From the NCBI RefSeq assembly GCF_901687125.1, contig NZ_CABFJY010000008.1, positions 1 through 58,955 on the forward strand: a stretch of 58,955 bases of DNA, written 5' to 3'. Numbering within the stretch: the first letter of the stretch is position 1; each line of letters starts with the position of its first letter. Source of the stretch: Actinobacillus vicugnae (lineage in GTDB: Bacteria; Pseudomonadota; Gammaproteobacteria; Enterobacterales; Pasteurellaceae). Both the position numbers and the translations under genes were made by a program. Of the stretch, positions 35,755-47,350 are shown piece after piece. The notes beneath the pieces were generated by a model, which had not been told where the DNA came from, searched no databases, and saw only the letters and a program-made list of their open reading frames with translations.

Positions 35755-37086
35755 ATGCAAAACGAATTGGCACAGACAATCCCTGAACTGATCAACTGGA
35801 CGAAAGAGCGAGAATTTTCGCTTTCGTTGTCTTCTAAGCGCCTTGCCTTTCTCTTGGCGATTTCTATTTATAATAATGAACAAACAGATGGAGAGCTGTT
35901 AGAAAGCGATCTCGTCGATCTTTTCCGCTATGTTTCCGAAACGTTTGAGCAATCGGAAGCAACGCTTGTACAACGTGCCAATAATGCCATTAATGATTTA
36001 GTGAAACAGCGTTTTCTTAACCGTTTTTCCAGCGAATTTACTGAAGGCTTGGCAATTTATCGTGTAACACCGCTAGGCGTTGGGGTGGCAGACTATTATG
36101 TGCGTCAGCGTGAGTTTTCAACTTTACGTTTATCGATCCAGCTTTCAATTGTGGCAGATGAAATTCAGCGAGCTTCATCAGCAGCGGAAGAAGGTGGCGA
36201 TGAGCGTTTTTGGCGTAATAATGTTTTTGCGCCACTTAAATATTCAGTGGCAGAAATTTTCGATAGCATCGATCTTTCACAGCGTATGATGGATGAAAAC
36301 CAGCACCAAATTCGTGAGCGGATTGCTGAACTATTGAGCCAAAACTGGCATGAAGCCATTCATAGTTGTGAACAACTACTAGATGAAACATCAGGTAATC
36401 TGCGTGAATTACAAGATACACTAAATGCAGCAGGCGATAAGCTTCAAGCGCAATTGTTGCGTATTCAAAGTTGTTTAATTGGGCGTGATGATTTGGATTT
36501 TGTTGATCAGCTGATTGTGAATTTACAAAATAAATTAGACCGCATTATCAGCTGGGGGCAACAGGCAATTGACCTCTGGATTGGCTACGATCGTCACGTG
36601 CATAAATTTATTCGTACTGCAATTGATATGGATAAAAACCGTGTGTTTGGTCAGCGTTTACGCCAATCTATTCAAGATTATTTCAAGGCACCTTGGTTGC
36701 TTTATACCGCTAAAGCAGAGGCATTATTAGATCTGCGTGATGATGAAGCGATGCTGAATGAAGCTGAAGCGGTGGGTGAATTACCAAGCGAATTAGAATA
36801 TGAATCGCTTTCAGATGTGCAAGAACAAATTATTAGTGTAATGCAAGCGCATTTAGCGCCGTTTAGAGCAGAAGGCAAACCGATTGATTTAGGTGCAGTG
36901 TTACGCGAACAGCTTGCGCTTTATCCGCAATCTCGCCATTTTGATGTCGCACGAATTATTGTGGATCAAGCAGTAAAACTCGGTATGGCGAGCCTCGACA
37001 GCCAAGCGGTTTACCCAGAATGGCAAGCAATTAACCAAACGGGCGCAGAAGTTCAAGCGAACGTGATTGATCAGTACAATAAATAG
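35755..37086 (+). CDS. mukF: chromosome partition protein MukF (kleisin)
   Basis: Kleisin subunit of the MukBEF condensin. The 443 residues (E. coli 440) begin [20 protein letters not shown] with the winged-helix dimerisation domain; the middle helical region binds MukE, and the C-terminal winged helix binds the MukB head. First gene of mukF-mukE-mukB; a spacer of 75 bp with two small hairpins (GATAGG/CCTATC; GTGGGCT/AGCCTAC) precedes mukE. Confidence 0.97.
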   Translation: MQNELAQTIPELINWTKEREFSLSLSSKRLAFLLAISIYNNEQTDGELLESDLVDLFRYVSETFEQSEATLVQRANNAINDLVKQRFLNRFSSEFTEGLAIYRVTPLGVGVADYYVRQREFSTLRLSIQLSIVADEIQRASSAAEEGGDERFWRNNVFAPLKYSVAEIFDSIDLSQRMMDENQHQIRERIAELLSQNWHEAIHSCEQLLDETSGNLRELQDTLNAAGDKLQAQLLRIQSCLIGRDDLDFVDQLIVNLQNKLDRIISWGQQAIDLWIGYDRHVHKFIRTAIDMDKNRVFGQRLRQSIQDYFKAPWLLYTAKAEALLDLRDDEAMLNEAEAVGELPSELEYESLSDVQEQIISVMQAHLAPFRAEGKPIDLGAVLREQLALYPQSRHFDVARIIVDQAVKLGMASLDSQAVYPEWQAINQTGAEVQANVIDQYNK

Positions 37087-37161
37087 CAAGATAGGCTTTA
37101 CCTATCATTCGAAACAAAAGATGTAATGGTGGGCTAACAGCCTAGCCTACGAGAGTAAAAT

Positions 37162-37875
37162 ATGACAGAGCAAATCCAAGACGTTATTTCTCCAAAATTG
37201 GCAATTGCAATTGCCAATCCAATTTTTCCTGAGCTTGATAGCCAATTGCGTGCGGGGCGCCATATCAATACCGAACAGTTAGACGAACATGCTTTCTTAA
37301 TGGATTTCCAAACCGAGTTAGAAAGTTTTTATCGCCGTTACCATGTGGAATTAATTCGTGCGCCAGAAGGCTTTTTCTATTTACGCCCAAAAGCTTCCAC
37401 ACTGATTGCGCGTGCGGCAATGTCGGAAATGGAAATGTTAGTGGGTAAAGTGCTTTGTTACCTTTACCTCAGCCCCGAGCGTTTAGCGCAACAAGGTATT
37501 TTTAGCCAAGATGATGTATATGAAGAACTGATTAACCTTGCGGATGAAAGCAAATTATTAAAAGCGGTAAATCCTCGTTCAACGGGTTCTGATTTAGATA
37601 AAGCCAAATTAGCAGAAAAGGTGGGCGGTGCATTACGTCGCTTAGTGCGTATCGGCATTATTACCCGTATTGGTGAGCAAAATAGCAAAAAATTTGTGAT
37701 TTCAGAATCGGTATTCCGCTTTGGAGCGGATGTCCGAGTGGGCGATGATCCACGTGAAGCGCAATTACGTTTAATTCGTGATGGTGAAGCAACTACTCCA
37801 GACATGCTCGCACAACAAGCGGTCGAATTTGCAGAAAATTCTGCAAATGCTGAATTAGAAGATGAAACAGAATAA
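37162..37875 (+). CDS. mukE: chromosome partition protein MukE
   Basis: Kite subunit that bridges MukF and MukB. The 237 residues match the family: [40 protein letters not shown], and [20 protein letters not shown]. Ends 20 bp before mukB, so translationally close. A USS sits in its 3' part (37815-37824), encoding QAV. Confidence 0.97.
   Translation: MTEQIQDVISPKLAIAIANPIFPELDSQLRAGRHINTEQLDEHAFLMDFQTELESFYRRYHVELIRAPEGFFYLRPKASTLIARAAMSEMEMLVGKVLCYLYLSPERLAQQGIFSQDDVYEELINLADESKLLKAVNPRSTGSDLDKAKLAEKVGGALRRLVRIGIITRIGEQNSKKFVISESVFRFGADVRVGDDPREAQLRLIRDGEATTPDMLAQQAVEFAENSANAELEDETE
37815..37824 (+). repeat. intragenic USS in mukE
   Basis: ACAAGCGGTC followed by GAATTT, read in frame as QQAVEF. 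Confidence 0.75.
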
Positions 37876-37895
37876 TAGCTAACGAGATAAAGCAA

Positions 37896-40800
37896 ATGAC
37901 AGATACAAACGAACTATTTGAAGATCAAAGCGCAGCGTTGCAAAATTCTGCACAAATTGCACCGCTTGTGGTGAATCCGCATACGGTGAAGCGTGGTAAA
38001 TTTCGTTCACTTACCTTAATTAACTGGAACGGTTTTTTTGCTCGCACATTTGATTTAGACGAGTTAGTGACTACGCTTTCGGGCGGTAATGGTGCGGGTA
38101 AATCAACCACAATGGCAGGTTTTGTGACCGCATTGATCCCCGATCTTACCCTTTTAAACTTCCGTAACACCACCGAAGCGGGTTCAACCTCTAGCTCTCG
38201 TGATAAAGGCTTATACGGTAAATTAAAAGCGGGCGTATGTTATGCTGTGCTGGAAAGCGTAAATTCACGTGGACAACGTGTGATTACAGGAGTGCGTTTA
38301 CAGCAAGTGGCAGGGCGAGATAAAAAAGTAGATATCCGCTCGTTCTCGTTACAAAACGTATCGGCTAGTGCTTCAATTATCAGTATTCTAACTGAGCAGG
38401 TGGGTGAAAAAGCACGTGTACTACCATTAGCGGATTTAAAAGATAAATTTGATGGTTCAGAAGTAGTATTTAAGCAATATCATTCGATTACTGATTACCA
38501 TAGCTTTATGTTTGATTTAGGAGTGATTCCTAAACGTTTACGTTCTTCGGCGGATCGCAGTAAATTCTATAAATTAATCGAAGCTTCACTTTATGGTGGT
38601 ATTTCTAGTGTGATCACCAAATCATTGCGCGATTATTTATTGCCAGAAAATACAGGCGTACGCCAAGCATTCCAAGATATGGAATCAGCACTACGTGAAA
38701 ACCGTATGACATTAGAGGCGATCAAAGTGACGCAGTCTGATCGTGATATGTTCAAACGTTTAATCACCGAATCAACCAATTATGTTTCGGCAGATTATAT
38801 GCGCAATGCAAACGAGCGCCGTGGTAACGTACAAATGGCATTAGAACAACGTCGTGCGTGGTATGCATCTAAATCAAAATTGGAATTAGAACAGCAACGT
38901 TTGATCGAATTTAGCCGTGAAGTGGCGGATATTGCAGAAAATGAAAGCAGTTTAGAGGCGGAATATAATTCGGCGAACGATCACTTAAATTTAGTGATGA
39001 ACGCTTTGCGCCACCAAGAAAAAATTGAACGCTATCAAGATGAAGTTGCAGAGCTGAATGAAAAAGTAGAAGAGCAACAAATTGCACTAGAAGAAGTTTC
39101 GGAACAAGTAGAAGAAGCACAAGCTCGAGCAGATGATGCAGATGATCAAGTAGAAGCGTTACGTTCACAAATGGCGGACTACCAACAAGCACTTGATGCG
39201 CAACAAACACGAGCCTTGCAATATCAACAAGCGATCGCAGCGCTTGAAAAAGCAAAACAACTTTGTGGCTTACCACATTTAGATTTACACAATGTGGAAG
39301 ATTACCATGCGGAATTTGCTGCACAAGCGGAAGATTTAACGGATCAAGTATTTGAACTTGAACAGCGTTTATCCGTTTCGGATATGGCAAAAACACAGTT
39401 CGAAAAAGCGTATGATTTAGTTTGCAAAATTACTGGTGAAATTGAGCGCTCACAGGCTTGGGATGAAGCAAGAACGTTATTGAATGCTTTTGCAGACCAA
39501 AAAATGCAAGCATCACAAGCGGTCGTTTTACGCCAAAAACTTGCAGATTTAGAACAGCGTTTACACCAGCAACAAAATGCAGAACGCCTCTTAGCGGAAT
39601 TTAGTCAAAAAGCACAAACGCAATTTGATTCAGCGGAAGCGTTAGAAAATTATTTCGAACAGCAACAGGCTCACCTTGAAGATGTTGAAGCGAAATTAGC
39701 GGAATTTGTTGAGATGCGTTCAGCTCAACGTCAGCAACGTGAACAGCTCAATCAACAATATAATCAGTTAGCGAAAACTGCACCAGCATGGCATACCGCG
39801 CAATCGGCATTAGCTCGTTTAGAAGAGCAATGTGCGACAAAATTTGAAGCCAGCCAATCGGTGATGCAATTTATGCAAAATATGCTGAGCAAAGAGCGTG
39901 AAGCTACCTTAGCTCGTGATGATTTAGCACGTCGGGAAGCCGAATTAGATGCACAAATCACTCGCTTAAGCCAGCCAGATGGCTCAGACGATGCTCGCTT
40001 AAATCAGTTGGCGGAACGTTTCGGTGGCGTATTGCTTTCTGAATTATATGATGATGTTTCGATTGATGATGCGCCGTATTTCTCGGCACTTTATGGCGAA
40101 GCTCGTCATGCGATTGTGGTACGTGATTTAGAAAGCGTAAAAGCCCAATTAGAAAAACTCGATGATTGCCCAACCGATCTTTATTTAATTGAAGGCGATC
40201 CTACTGCATTTGATGATGCGGTATTTAGTGCGGAAGAGCTTACAGAAGGGGTGGTTGTCAAGGTTTCTGAGCGTCAATGGCGCTATTCAAAATTCCCTGA
40301 AGTACCGTTATTTGGTCGTGCGGCACGTGAGAAACATCTAGAAACCTTAAAAGCAGAACGTGATGCAGTGAGTGAACAACACGCAGAACGTGCGTTTGAT
40401 GTACAAAAATGTCAGCGTTTACATCAGCATTTAAGTCAGTTTGTCGGCACACATTTAAGTTTAGCATTCCAGCCGAATCCTGAAATGCAAATGCAAGAAA
40501 TTGTGGCAGAACGCAGTGAGCTCGAACGTGGGCTTAATCAAGCAGCGAGCAATGAACAGCAATTACGTGTGCAACTAGATGTTGCAAAAGCTAAATTGCA
40601 AATGTTGAACAAAATTCTACCGTTTGTTAGCCTACTAGAAGATGAAACTTTAGCGGATCGTGCGGAAGAATGCCGTGCGCAGTTAGATGAAGCAGAAGAA
40701 GATGAGCAATTCATTCGCCAATTCGGTAATTATTTAACTCAGTTGGAGCCGATTGCGGCGAGTTTGAAGAGCGATCCAACCAAATTTGAGCAATTAGAAC

Positions 40801-42383
40801 AAGCTTATCAACAAGCTAAAGTGGCGCAAAAACAAGTTCAACAAAAAGTCTTTGCGCTATCTGATGTGATTCAGCGCCGTGTGCATTTTAGCTATGAAGA
40901 AGCAATTGGCTCGGAAGGTTCAGCGCTTACCGAACAATTACGTAGCCGTTTAGACAATGCGCAACGCGAACGTGAGCAAGCACGTGAACAGCTTCGTCAG
41001 GCGCAAGCACAATTTACGCAGTACAACCAAGTGCTAACAGGCTTACGCAGTTCGTGTGAGGCAAAAACACAAATGCTACAAGAGCTGATTCGTGAGATTG
41101 ATGATTTAGGCGTGCGTGGTGATATTGGTGCGGAAGAGCGTGCAAGAGCGCGTCGTGATGAGTTACAACAACGCTTGAGCCAACAACGGTCACGTAAAGG
41201 TTACTTAGATAAACAATTAGGTACGATTGAAGCTGAAATTGATAATCTTACTCGCACGTTACGTAAAGCGGAACGTGATTATCACACGCAACGTGAGTTA
41301 GTGGTACAGGCTAAAGCAAGTTGGTGCTTGGTGCTTCAACTTTCACGCAATAGTGATGTAGAAAAACGTTTAAATCGCCGTGAATTAGCCTATCAATCAG
41401 CGGAAGAATTACGTTCGATTTCAGATAAAGCGCTAGGTGCATTGCGCACTGCAGTGGCGGATAATGAATATTTACGTGACAGTTTACGTGCTTCGGAAGA
41501 TAGCCGTAAGCCAGAAAATAAAGTGGCATTCTTTATTGCAGTTTATCAACACTTACGTGAGCGTATTCGTCAAGATATTATCAAAACAGATGATCCAATT
41601 GATGCGATTGAGCAAATGGAAATTGAGTTATCTCGTTTAACTAACGAATTAACCAGCCGTGAGAAAAAATTAGCGATCAGTGCAGAATCTGTGGCAAATA
41701 TCTTACGTAAAACCATTCAGCGTGAACAAAATCGTATCTTACAACTGAACCAAGGCTTACAAAATATCGCTTTCGGTCAGGTGAAAGGCGTTCGTTTAGT
41801 GGTGAATATTCGTGATACGCATGCGATTTTACTTAATGCATTAAGTGATGGTCGTGAAGAGCATAAAGATTTATTCGACAGCCAAAAACTGAGTTTCTCA
41901 GAAGCGTTAGCAATGCTTTATAAACGTGTAAATCCACACATTGATATGGGACAACGCACGCCACAAACGATTGGTGAAGAGTTATTGGATTACCGTAACT
42001 ATTTAGATCTTGAAGTGGAAACCTTCCGTGGTGCAGATGGTTGGATGCGAGCTGAAAGTAGCGCGCTTTCAACAGGTGAGGCGATCGGTACGGGTATGTC
42101 AATTCTCTTAATGGTGGTGCAAAGCTGGGAAGAAGAATCTCGCCGTATGCGTGCGAAAGATATTTTACCAAGTCGTTTATTGTTCCTTGATGAAGCAGCA
42201 CGTTTGGATGCAACCTCAATTAATACGCTATTTGAATTGTGTGAACGTTTAGATATGCAGTTATTAATTGCCGCCCCAGAAAATATCAGCCCAGAACGCG
42301 GTACAACTTATAAATTGGTGCGTAAAATTACCAATAATCAAGAGTATGTACATGTAGTTGGTTTGAAAGGATTTGGGCAGTAA
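37896..42383 (+). CDS. mukB: chromosome partition protein MukB (SMC-like ATPase)
   Basis: SMC-like motor of the condensin MukBEF. The 1495 residues (E. coli 1486) show head-coil-hinge-coil-head. Walker A is [10 protein letters not shown] near residue 65, and the C-terminal head carries the signature [13 protein letters not shown] and Walker [12 protein letters not shown]. Two long Gln/Glu/Ala-rich coiled coils flank a hinge near the middle of the chain. A USS at 39515-39524 lies in the coil, encoding QAV. Numerous antisense open frames across the coil are codon-bias shadows. Confidence 0.98.
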   Translation: MTDTNELFEDQSAALQNSAQIAPLVVNPHTVKRGKFRSLTLINWNGFFARTFDLDELVTTLSGGNGAGKSTTMAGFVTALIPDLTLLNFRNTTEAGSTSSSRDKGLYGKLKAGVCYAVLESVNSRGQRVITGVRLQQVAGRDKKVDIRSFSLQNVSASASIISILTEQVGEKARVLPLADLKDKFDGSEVVFKQYHSITDYHSFMFDLGVIPKRLRSSADRSKFYKLIEASLYGGISSVITKSLRDYLLPENTGVRQAFQDMESALRENRMTLEAIKVTQSDRDMFKRLITESTNYVSADYMRNANERRGNVQMALEQRRAWYASKSKLELEQQRLIEFSREVADIAENESSLEAEYNSANDHLNLVMNALRHQEKIERYQDEVAELNEKVEEQQIALEEVSEQVEEAQARADDADDQVEALRSQMADYQQALDAQQTRALQYQQAIAALEKAKQLCGLPHLDLHNVEDYHAEFAAQAEDLTDQVFELEQRLSVSDMAKTQFEKAYDLVCKITGEIERSQAWDEARTLLNAFADQKMQASQAVVLRQKLADLEQRLHQQQNAERLLAEFSQKAQTQFDSAEALENYFEQQQAHLEDVEAKLAEFVEMRSAQRQQREQLNQQYNQLAKTAPAWHTAQSALARLEEQCATKFEASQSVMQFMQNMLSKEREATLARDDLARREAELDAQITRLSQPDGSDDARLNQLAERFGGVLLSELYDDVSIDDAPYFSALYGEARHAIVVRDLESVKAQLEKLDDCPTDLYLIEGDPTAFDDAVFSAEELTEGVVVKVSERQWRYSKFPEVPLFGRAAREKHLETLKAERDAVSEQHAERAFDVQKCQRLHQHLSQFVGTHLSLAFQPNPEMQMQEIVAERSELERGLNQAASNEQQLRVQLDVAKAKLQMLNKILPFVSLLEDETLADRAEECRAQLDEAEEDEQFIRQFGNYLTQLEPIAASLKSDPTKFEQLEQAYQQAKVAQKQVQQKVFALSDVIQRRVHFSYEEAIGSEGSALTEQLRSRLDNAQREREQAREQLRQAQAQFTQYNQVLTGLRSSCEAKTQMLQELIREIDDLGVRGDIGAEERARARRDELQQRLSQQRSRKGYLDKQLGTIEAEIDNLTRTLRKAERDYHTQRELVVQAKASWCLVLQLSRNSDVEKRLNRRELAYQSAEELRSISDKALGALRTAVADNEYLRDSLRASEDSRKPENKVAFFIAVYQHLRERIRQDIIKTDDPIDAIEQMEIELSRLTNELTSREKKLAISAESVANILRKTIQREQNRILQLNQGLQNIAFGQVKGVRLVVNIRDTHAILLNALSDGREEHKDLFDSQKLSFSEALAMLYKRVNPHIDMGQRTPQTIGEELLDYRNYLDLEVETFRGADGWMRAESSALSTGEAIGTGMSILLMVVQSWEEESRRMRAKDILPSRLLFLDEAARLDATSINTLFELCERLDMQLLIAAPENISPERGTTYKLVRKITNNQEYVHVVGLKGFGQ
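39515..39524 (+). repeat. intragenic USS in mukB
   Basis: ACAAGCGGTC in frame as SQAVV, inside the coiled coil where sequence constraints are loose. Confidence 0.75.
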
Positions 42384-42401
42384 TAACGTATAAAACTATA
42401 C

Positions 42402-42451
42402 AAGCGGTTAGATTTGCAAAAAAGATTGCAAATTTGACCGCTTAATTTTTT
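42402..42451 (+). terminator. USS-based terminator of mukFEB
   Basis: AAGCGGTTAGATTTGC (42402-42417) pairs with GCAAATTTGACCGCTT (42428-42443) with two mismatches, then AATTTTTT. It ends 12 bp before the sotB start. Confidence 0.7.
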
Positions 42452-42462
42452 AGGAAAGCAAA

Positions 42463-43647
42463 ATGATTACCAAAGCAAAATATCGAAAACTTGCCTTTTT
42501 ACGAGTGTTAGTTTTTTCATTATCGGCATTTATTTTCAATACTACCGAGTTTATTCCTGTTGCGTTGTTATCGGACATTGCGCAGAGTTTTGATATGGAA
42601 ACCGCCAGTACAGGGTTGATGATCACCGTTTACGCCTGGGTGGTATTTTTAGCTTCACTTCCTTTTATTTTGCTCACAGCTAAGCTAGAACGTAAGCGCT
42701 TATTACTGACGATATTTAGTGTATTTGTGGTGTGTCATGCCATTTCATATTTCGCAACCAGTTTTGTAATGTTGTTGATTTCTCGAATTGGCATTGCGCT
42801 TACCCACGCCATTTTCTGGTCGATTACTGCTTCTCTTGTAGTGCGAGTTGCTCCAAAAGATAAGAAACAGCAAGCGGTTGGTTTATTGGCGTTAGGCAGT
42901 GCGTTAGCGATGATTTTAGGTTTACCGCTTGGGCGAATGATTGGGCAAGCATTTGGCTGGCGAGAAACTTTTGCATTGATTGGTTTGATTGCTTTAGGCG
43001 TAATGCTGATTATGTGGAAATTATTACCGCATTTACCAAGCAAAAATTCTGGGTCGTTAGCGAGTTTACCACTGCTGATCAAGCGCCCAATGTTGATGGG
43101 GATTTATTTGCTCACCGTGGTAATCATTTCGGGGCATTTTACAGGCTATAGTTATATCGAACCGTTTATGGTGAATATTAGCCAAGTTAGCGAACAAATG
43201 GGTACTGCAATTTTGCTGGTGTTTGGATTGGCTGGTGTGACAGCAAGCTTTCTCTTTGGGCGCTTATATCCAAAAGCACCGAAGAAATTTATCGTGGCAA
43301 GTATATCGCTCATTCTATTTATGCAACTTTGCTTATTACCATTAAGTGGTCATATTTTGGCAATGTTTTGCATTGTCTTTATTTGGGGCATAGGCATTAC
43401 CGCCATGAGTATTGCGTTACAAATGCAAGTATTAGAGCTTGCGCCCGATGCAACTGATGTGGCAACTGCTATTTATTCGGGGATTTACAATGTAGGTATT
43501 GGTGCTGGGGCGTTAATCGGTAGCCAAGTGATTCAACATATCGGTTTGCCTTATATTGGCGTTATCGGTGGCGGGTTAGCGTGTGTTGCGATTTTATGGT
43601 TTGTGTTTATTTCGTTGCGTTATCGCACGTTACAACCAAGGGTTTAA
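42463..43647 (+). CDS. sotB: sugar efflux MFS transporter SotB
   Basis: A 12-helix DHA1-type major facilitator of 394 aa (E. coli SotB/YdeA 396) that exports arabinose, IPTG and similar sugars by proton antiport. Strong family matches: AFIFNTTEFIPVALLSDIAQ, HAIFWSITASLVVRVAP, LGLPLGRMIGQAFGWR, and LAPDATDVATAIYSGIYNVG. AGGAAAG precedes the ATG. The actual substrate in this organism is unproven. Confidence 0.93.
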   Translation: MITKAKYRKLAFLRVLVFSLSAFIFNTTEFIPVALLSDIAQSFDMETASTGLMITVYAWVVFLASLPFILLTAKLERKRLLLTIFSVFVVCHAISYFATSFVMLLISRIGIALTHAIFWSITASLVVRVAPKDKKQQAVGLLALGSALAMILGLPLGRMIGQAFGWRETFALIGLIALGVMLIMWKLLPHLPSKNSGSLASLPLLIKRPMLMGIYLLTVVIISGHFTGYSYIEPFMVNISQVSEQMGTAILLVFGLAGVTASFLFGRLYPKAPKKFIVASISLILFMQLCLLPLSGHILAMFCIVFIWGIGITAMSIALQMQVLELAPDATDVATAIYSGIYNVGIGAGALIGSQVIQHIGLPYIGVIGGGLACVAILWFVFISLRYRTLQPRV

Positions 43648-43665
43648 CGAGAAAATAAGATAAAG

Positions 43666-43692
43666 AAAAGTGGGCTTTTTAGCCCACTTTTT
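43666..43692. terminator. bidirectional terminator between convergent sotB and acnB
   Basis: AAAAGTGGGCT / AGCCCACTTTT (43666-43691) with T and A tracts on both sides. It serves sotB on plus and acnB on minus. Confidence 0.8.
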
Positions 43693-43698
43693 ATATGT

Positions 43699-46311
43699 TT
43701 AAACAGCAGTTTGGAAAATCACACTTTCTGCTTTTTGTACATAATTTGGTAGTTGATCAAAATTAAGATAGCGATATACCTCATTATGTTGTTCATCCAG
43801 TGTCACAACAGCTTGTTGATATTCTTCAACCGTTGGTAAACGACCTAAAATGGCTGCTACAGATGCCAGCTCCGCAGAAGCAAGATAAACGTTAGCGCCT
43901 TGTCCTAAACGGTTCGGGAAATTTCGGGTTGAAGTTGAAACCACCGAAGAATTAGCACGAACACGCGCTTGGTTACCCATACAAAGCGAGCAACCAGGCA
44001 TTTCAGTGCGGGCGCCAGAGCGTCCATAAATGTTGTAATAACCTTCTTCGGATAAACGTGTAGCATCCATTTTGGTTGGTGGTGCTAGCCATAAACGTGT
44101 ATTGATTTCGCCACCTACTTGATTCAATAATTTACCCGCAGCACGGAAATGTCCAATATTGGTCATACAAGAACCGATAAAGACTTCATCAATTGGATTG
44201 CCTTGCACTTCAGAAAGTAGACGTGCATCATCAGGATCGTTTGGTACACAGAGAATCGGTTCTTTGATTTCATCTAAATTAATTTCAAGCACTTCGGCAT
44301 ATTCTGCATCAGGATCTGCTTCCAACATTTCAGGATTTGCCAGCCACGCTTCCATCGCTTTAATACGATTTTCAAGGGTTTGAGCATCGCTATAACCGTC
44401 CGCAATCATCGTTTTGAGCAATACAACGTTAGAGCGTAGGTATTCTTCAATGGAGGATTGACTTAATTTAATGGTACAAGCGGCTGCCGAACGTTCTGCG
44501 GTGGCATCAGAGAGCTCAAAAGCTTGTTCTGCGGTTAAATGTTCTAGCCCTTCAATTTCGATGATACGTCCAGAGAACACGTTTTTCTTATTCGCTTTTT
44601 CAACGGTGAGCAAGCCCTGTTTTATTGCATAATAAGGAATCGAGTGTACCAAATCACGTAGGGTAATACCTTTTTGCATCGTGCCTTTGAAACGTACTAA
44701 TACTGATTCTGGCATATCCAAAGGCATAATGCCTGTTGCCGCTGCGAAGGCAACTAAACCTGAACCAGCTGGGAAAGAAATTCCAATTGGGAAACGGGTG
44801 TGAGAATCCCCACCTGTCCCTACAGTAAATGGCATAAGCATACGATTGAGCCATGAATGGATAACACCATCACCAGGGCGTAATGCAACACCACCACGGC
44901 TAGTAATAAAGTTAGGTAAGGTTTGATGTGTCATCACATCGCTTGGTTTTGGATAAGGTGCAGTATGGCAGAATGATTGCATAACTAGCGGAGCAGAGAA
45001 TTTTAAGCAAGCGAGATCTTTTAATTCATCACGGGTCATAGTACCTGTCGTATCTTGTGAGCCAACAGAAGTCATCGTTGGTTCACAGTATTGCCCTGCT
45101 CGAACTCCTTGCAAGCCACAAGCTTTGCCTACCATTTTTTGTGCAAGGGTATAGCCCTTGCCTGAGTCAGCCACGTCGGCTAGTTTGGCAAATATATCAC
45201 TTTCTGTTAACCCCAATTCTACACGTGCCTTAGCCGTAAGGCTTCTGCCAATGATCAACGGAATTCGACCGCCAGCACGTACTTCGTCCAGTAATACATT
45301 GGTTTTATAAGCAAAGGTAGTAATTACCTCATCAGAATTGTGCTTGCACACTTTGCCTGCATAAGGGTAAAGATCGATAACATCGCCCATATTAAGTGTA
45401 GTCACGTCTAATTCAATAGGTAATGCCCCCGAATCTTCTGCGGTATTAAAGAAAATGGGTGCAATTTTGCCTCCAAACACAAAACCACCAGTGCGTTTAT
45501 TTGGAATATAAGGAATATCGTCGCCCATATGCCATAACACCGAATTAGCGGCTGACTTACGAGATGAGCCTGTCCCAACCACATCGCCAACATAAACTAA
45601 CGGGAAGCCTTTTGCTTTTAATGCGGCCAATTGTTTTAATGGACCAATTGCGCCATCTTGATCTGGTTCGATCCCTTCACGCTTCATTTTGAGCATCGCA
45701 TGGGCATGCAAAGGAATATCGGAACGGCACCATGCTTCTTGAGCAGGTGAGAGATCGTCAGTATTGGTTTCGCCTAATACTTTAAAAACAGTAAGAGTGA
45801 TTTTCTCTGCGAGGGCTGGGCGAGAGGTAAACCATTCTGCATTTGCCCACGATTGTAAGACTTGTTTGGCATAAAGATTGCCTTGTTTCGCTTTGTCTGC
45901 AATCTTTTTAAAACTATCAAAAATCAGTAACGTATGAGAAAGTGCATTAGTAGCAAGCGATGCTAATTTGCTATTTTCGAGCAAATCAATCAGTGGTGCG
46001 ACGTTATAACCTCCGCTCATTGTGCCAAGCAATTTTACTGCATGTTCAGGCGAAATAAGCGGCGTAGTTGTGATACCATTAGCAACTTTGGTGAGAAACT
46101 CAGCTTTTACTTTTGCAGCATCATCTACACCTGCTGGAATACGTGTTTCAAATAGCTCCAGTAATTCCGCTTCTTGACCAATAACTGGCGCTTGTAACAA
46201 TTCAATCAGTTGGATCGTTTGTTCTGCATCTAACGCCTTTGGTACAATACCGATTGCGGCTCGTTCAGCTACGTGTTGATAATATGTTTGAAGAAAATTA
46301 GACTTAGACAT
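43699..46311 (-). CDS. acnB: aconitate hydratase B
   Basis: 4Fe-4S enzyme that interconverts citrate, cis-aconitate and isocitrate (and 2-methylisocitrate related substrates). The 870 residues from ATG 46309-46311 start [20 protein letters not shown], the B-type HEAT-like domain. Cluster ligands are Cys715 ([10 protein letters not shown]), Cys774 and Cys777 ([10 protein letters not shown]); their spacing of 59 and 3 equals that of E. coli AcnB. An in-frame ATG 9 bp upstream is less likely. It is divergent from a GntR regulator with a palindrome inside its promoter. Confidence 0.97.
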   Translation of the reverse strand: MSKSNFLQTYYQHVAERAAIGIVPKALDAEQTIQLIELLQAPVIGQEAELLELFETRIPAGVDDAAKVKAEFLTKVANGITTTPLISPEHAVKLLGTMSGGYNVAPLIDLLENSKLASLATNALSHTLLIFDSFKKIADKAKQGNLYAKQVLQSWANAEWFTSRPALAEKITLTVFKVLGETNTDDLSPAQEAWCRSDIPLHAHAMLKMKREGIEPDQDGAIGPLKQLAALKAKGFPLVYVGDVVGTGSSRKSAANSVLWHMGDDIPYIPNKRTGGFVFGGKIAPIFFNTAEDSGALPIELDVTTLNMGDVIDLYPYAGKVCKHNSDEVITTFAYKTNVLLDEVRAGGRIPLIIGRSLTAKARVELGLTESDIFAKLADVADSGKGYTLAQKMVGKACGLQGVRAGQYCEPTMTSVGSQDTTGTMTRDELKDLACLKFSAPLVMQSFCHTAPYPKPSDVMTHQTLPNFITSRGGVALRPGDGVIHSWLNRMLMPFTVGTGGDSHTRFPIGISFPAGSGLVAFAAATGIMPLDMPESVLVRFKGTMQKGITLRDLVHSIPYYAIKQGLLTVEKANKKNVFSGRIIEIEGLEHLTAEQAFELSDATAERSAAACTIKLSQSSIEEYLRSNVVLLKTMIADGYSDAQTLENRIKAMEAWLANPEMLEADPDAEYAEVLEINLDEIKEPILCVPNDPDDARLLSEVQGNPIDEVFIGSCMTNIGHFRAAGKLLNQVGGEINTRLWLAPPTKMDATRLSEEGYYNIYGRSGARTEMPGCSLCMGNQARVRANSSVVSTSTRNFPNRLGQGANVYLASAELASVAAILGRLPTVEEYQQAVVTLDEQHNEVYRYLNFDQLPNYVQKAESVIFQTAV

Positions 46312-46354
46312 GGCTATCACCCCACAATAAAATAGAAAAGATAAAAACCTATAA

Positions 46355-46374
46355 ACATATAGATGACTATATGT
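46355..46374. promoter_or_regulatory. operator-like palindrome in the acnB promoter
   Basis: ACATATAGATGACTATATGT has perfect 8-bp arms. On the minus strand it falls between a -35 TTTACA and a -10 TATAGG (18 bp spacing) of acnB. It is 55 bp upstream of the divergent GntR gene. Likely operator for that regulator; inference. Confidence 0.6.
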
Positions 46375-46429
46375 AAAACACTACTCATTTTTCGGTAATG
46401 GGTCAATTTATTTTGAGAGAAATATATTA

Positions 46430-47170
46430 ATGTTTAACAATGATCAAAAATATATCGAATTAAGTAAGATTCCACGCTATCTGCAAATTAAGTATGAATT
46501 ACAAAAATTTTTAGCAGAAAATAGCTGGAGTTTTGAGCAAGCAATTCCAAGCGAACAAGAGCTAGCCAGCACTTATGATGCTTCTATTGGCACGGTGCGT
46601 AAAGCAGTGGAATGTTTAGTGGAAGAAGGAGTACTGATTAAACATCAAGGCAAAGGTACATTCCTCAAACATCCCGCTTTTGTTGAATCATCAATCGTGC
46701 GTTTTTACTTACGTAATGCAAAAGAAGGCAAACCTGAAATGCCGATTGGGGAAATAAAATGTGTGAAAAGTGTGAAAGCAAATCCAAGGATTAATCAGTT
46801 ATTGGGTGAGCCAGTAGAAAATGAATTGATTTACCTTGAACGCGTGCGTTCTGCGGATAGCAAAGTGATTGTGAGTGATAAAATCTGGCTTTCTCCAGAG
46901 AAATTTGCACCATTAAGCGAGCTGAAACCTGAACAATTTGAGAATTTACTTTATCCATTTTATTTCAAACTGTGCGGACAATTGGTGGTTTCAGCTAAGG
47001 AGCAAATGACGATTTTGCTTAATCATTGCGATACTTATTTAACCGATGGGCAAGAGAAAGCAGTGATTAAAGTTTGTCGCGCGGCTAAAGGATTAGACGG
47101 CAGTATTATTGAATACCGTGAATCTTATGGTTTAGCGGAAGATTTTTATTATGAAACCATCATTACTTAG
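46430..47170 (+). CDS. GntR-family (HutC/UTRA) transcriptional regulator
   Basis: A 246-aa regulator. The N-terminal winged helix reads IPRYLQIKYELQKF, AIPSEQELASTYDASIGTVR, and GKGTFLKHP. The C-terminal UTRA effector domain is chorismate-lyase-like, with ENELIYLERVRSADSKVI and the terminal YRESYGLAEDFYYETI. UTRA domains bind small carboxylates, sugars or amino acids. Placed between acnB (divergent) and a carboxylate carrier plus isomerase (same strand), each with a palindrome in its promoter, so it probably controls both and senses the transported acid. Confidence 0.92.
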   Translation: MFNNDQKYIELSKIPRYLQIKYELQKFLAENSWSFEQAIPSEQELASTYDASIGTVRKAVECLVEEGVLIKHQGKGTFLKHPAFVESSIVRFYLRNAKEGKPEMPIGEIKCVKSVKANPRINQLLGEPVENELIYLERVRSADSKVIVSDKIWLSPEKFAPLSELKPEQFENLLYPFYFKLCGQLVVSAKEQMTILLNHCDTYLTDGQEKAVIKVCRAAKGLDGSIIEYRESYGLAEDFYYETIIT

Positions 47171-47221
47171 TTAAACAAGCGGTCAGATTTTATAAAAAAA
47201 TTGCAAATTGAATATTAATAA

Positions 47222-47249
47222 GGGCAAAGCGTAGTCTTTGCCTTTTTTA
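47222..47249 (+). terminator. terminator of the GntR gene
   Basis: GGCAAAG (47223-47229) pairs with CTTTGCC (47236-47242), then TTTTTT. A USS core lies just upstream (47175). Confidence 0.8.
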
Positions 47250-47300
47250 TGATTTATCTCAAAGTTTTGTAGGATCAATACTTGTAAGCCTAAATACAAC

Positions 47301-47338
47301 TAGTTATATATATAACTATACGAATTTATACTTATAAT
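47301..47338 (+). promoter_or_regulatory. operator palindrome and promoter of the carboxylate carrier gene
   Basis: TAGTTATATATATAACTA (47301-47318) is a perfect 18-bp palindrome. It covers the expected -35 position of a consensus -10 TATAAT (47333-47338), so a bound repressor would block the promoter. Half-site ACTATA followed by Y-G is also present in the acnB operator. Confidence 0.55.
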
Positions 47339-47350
47339 GAGGTATTAACT

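Noticed and set aside
37925-42219. Several antisense frames across mukB
   Set aside because: Products of codon bias in the coiled-coil coding strand; none has a convincing RBS or domain.
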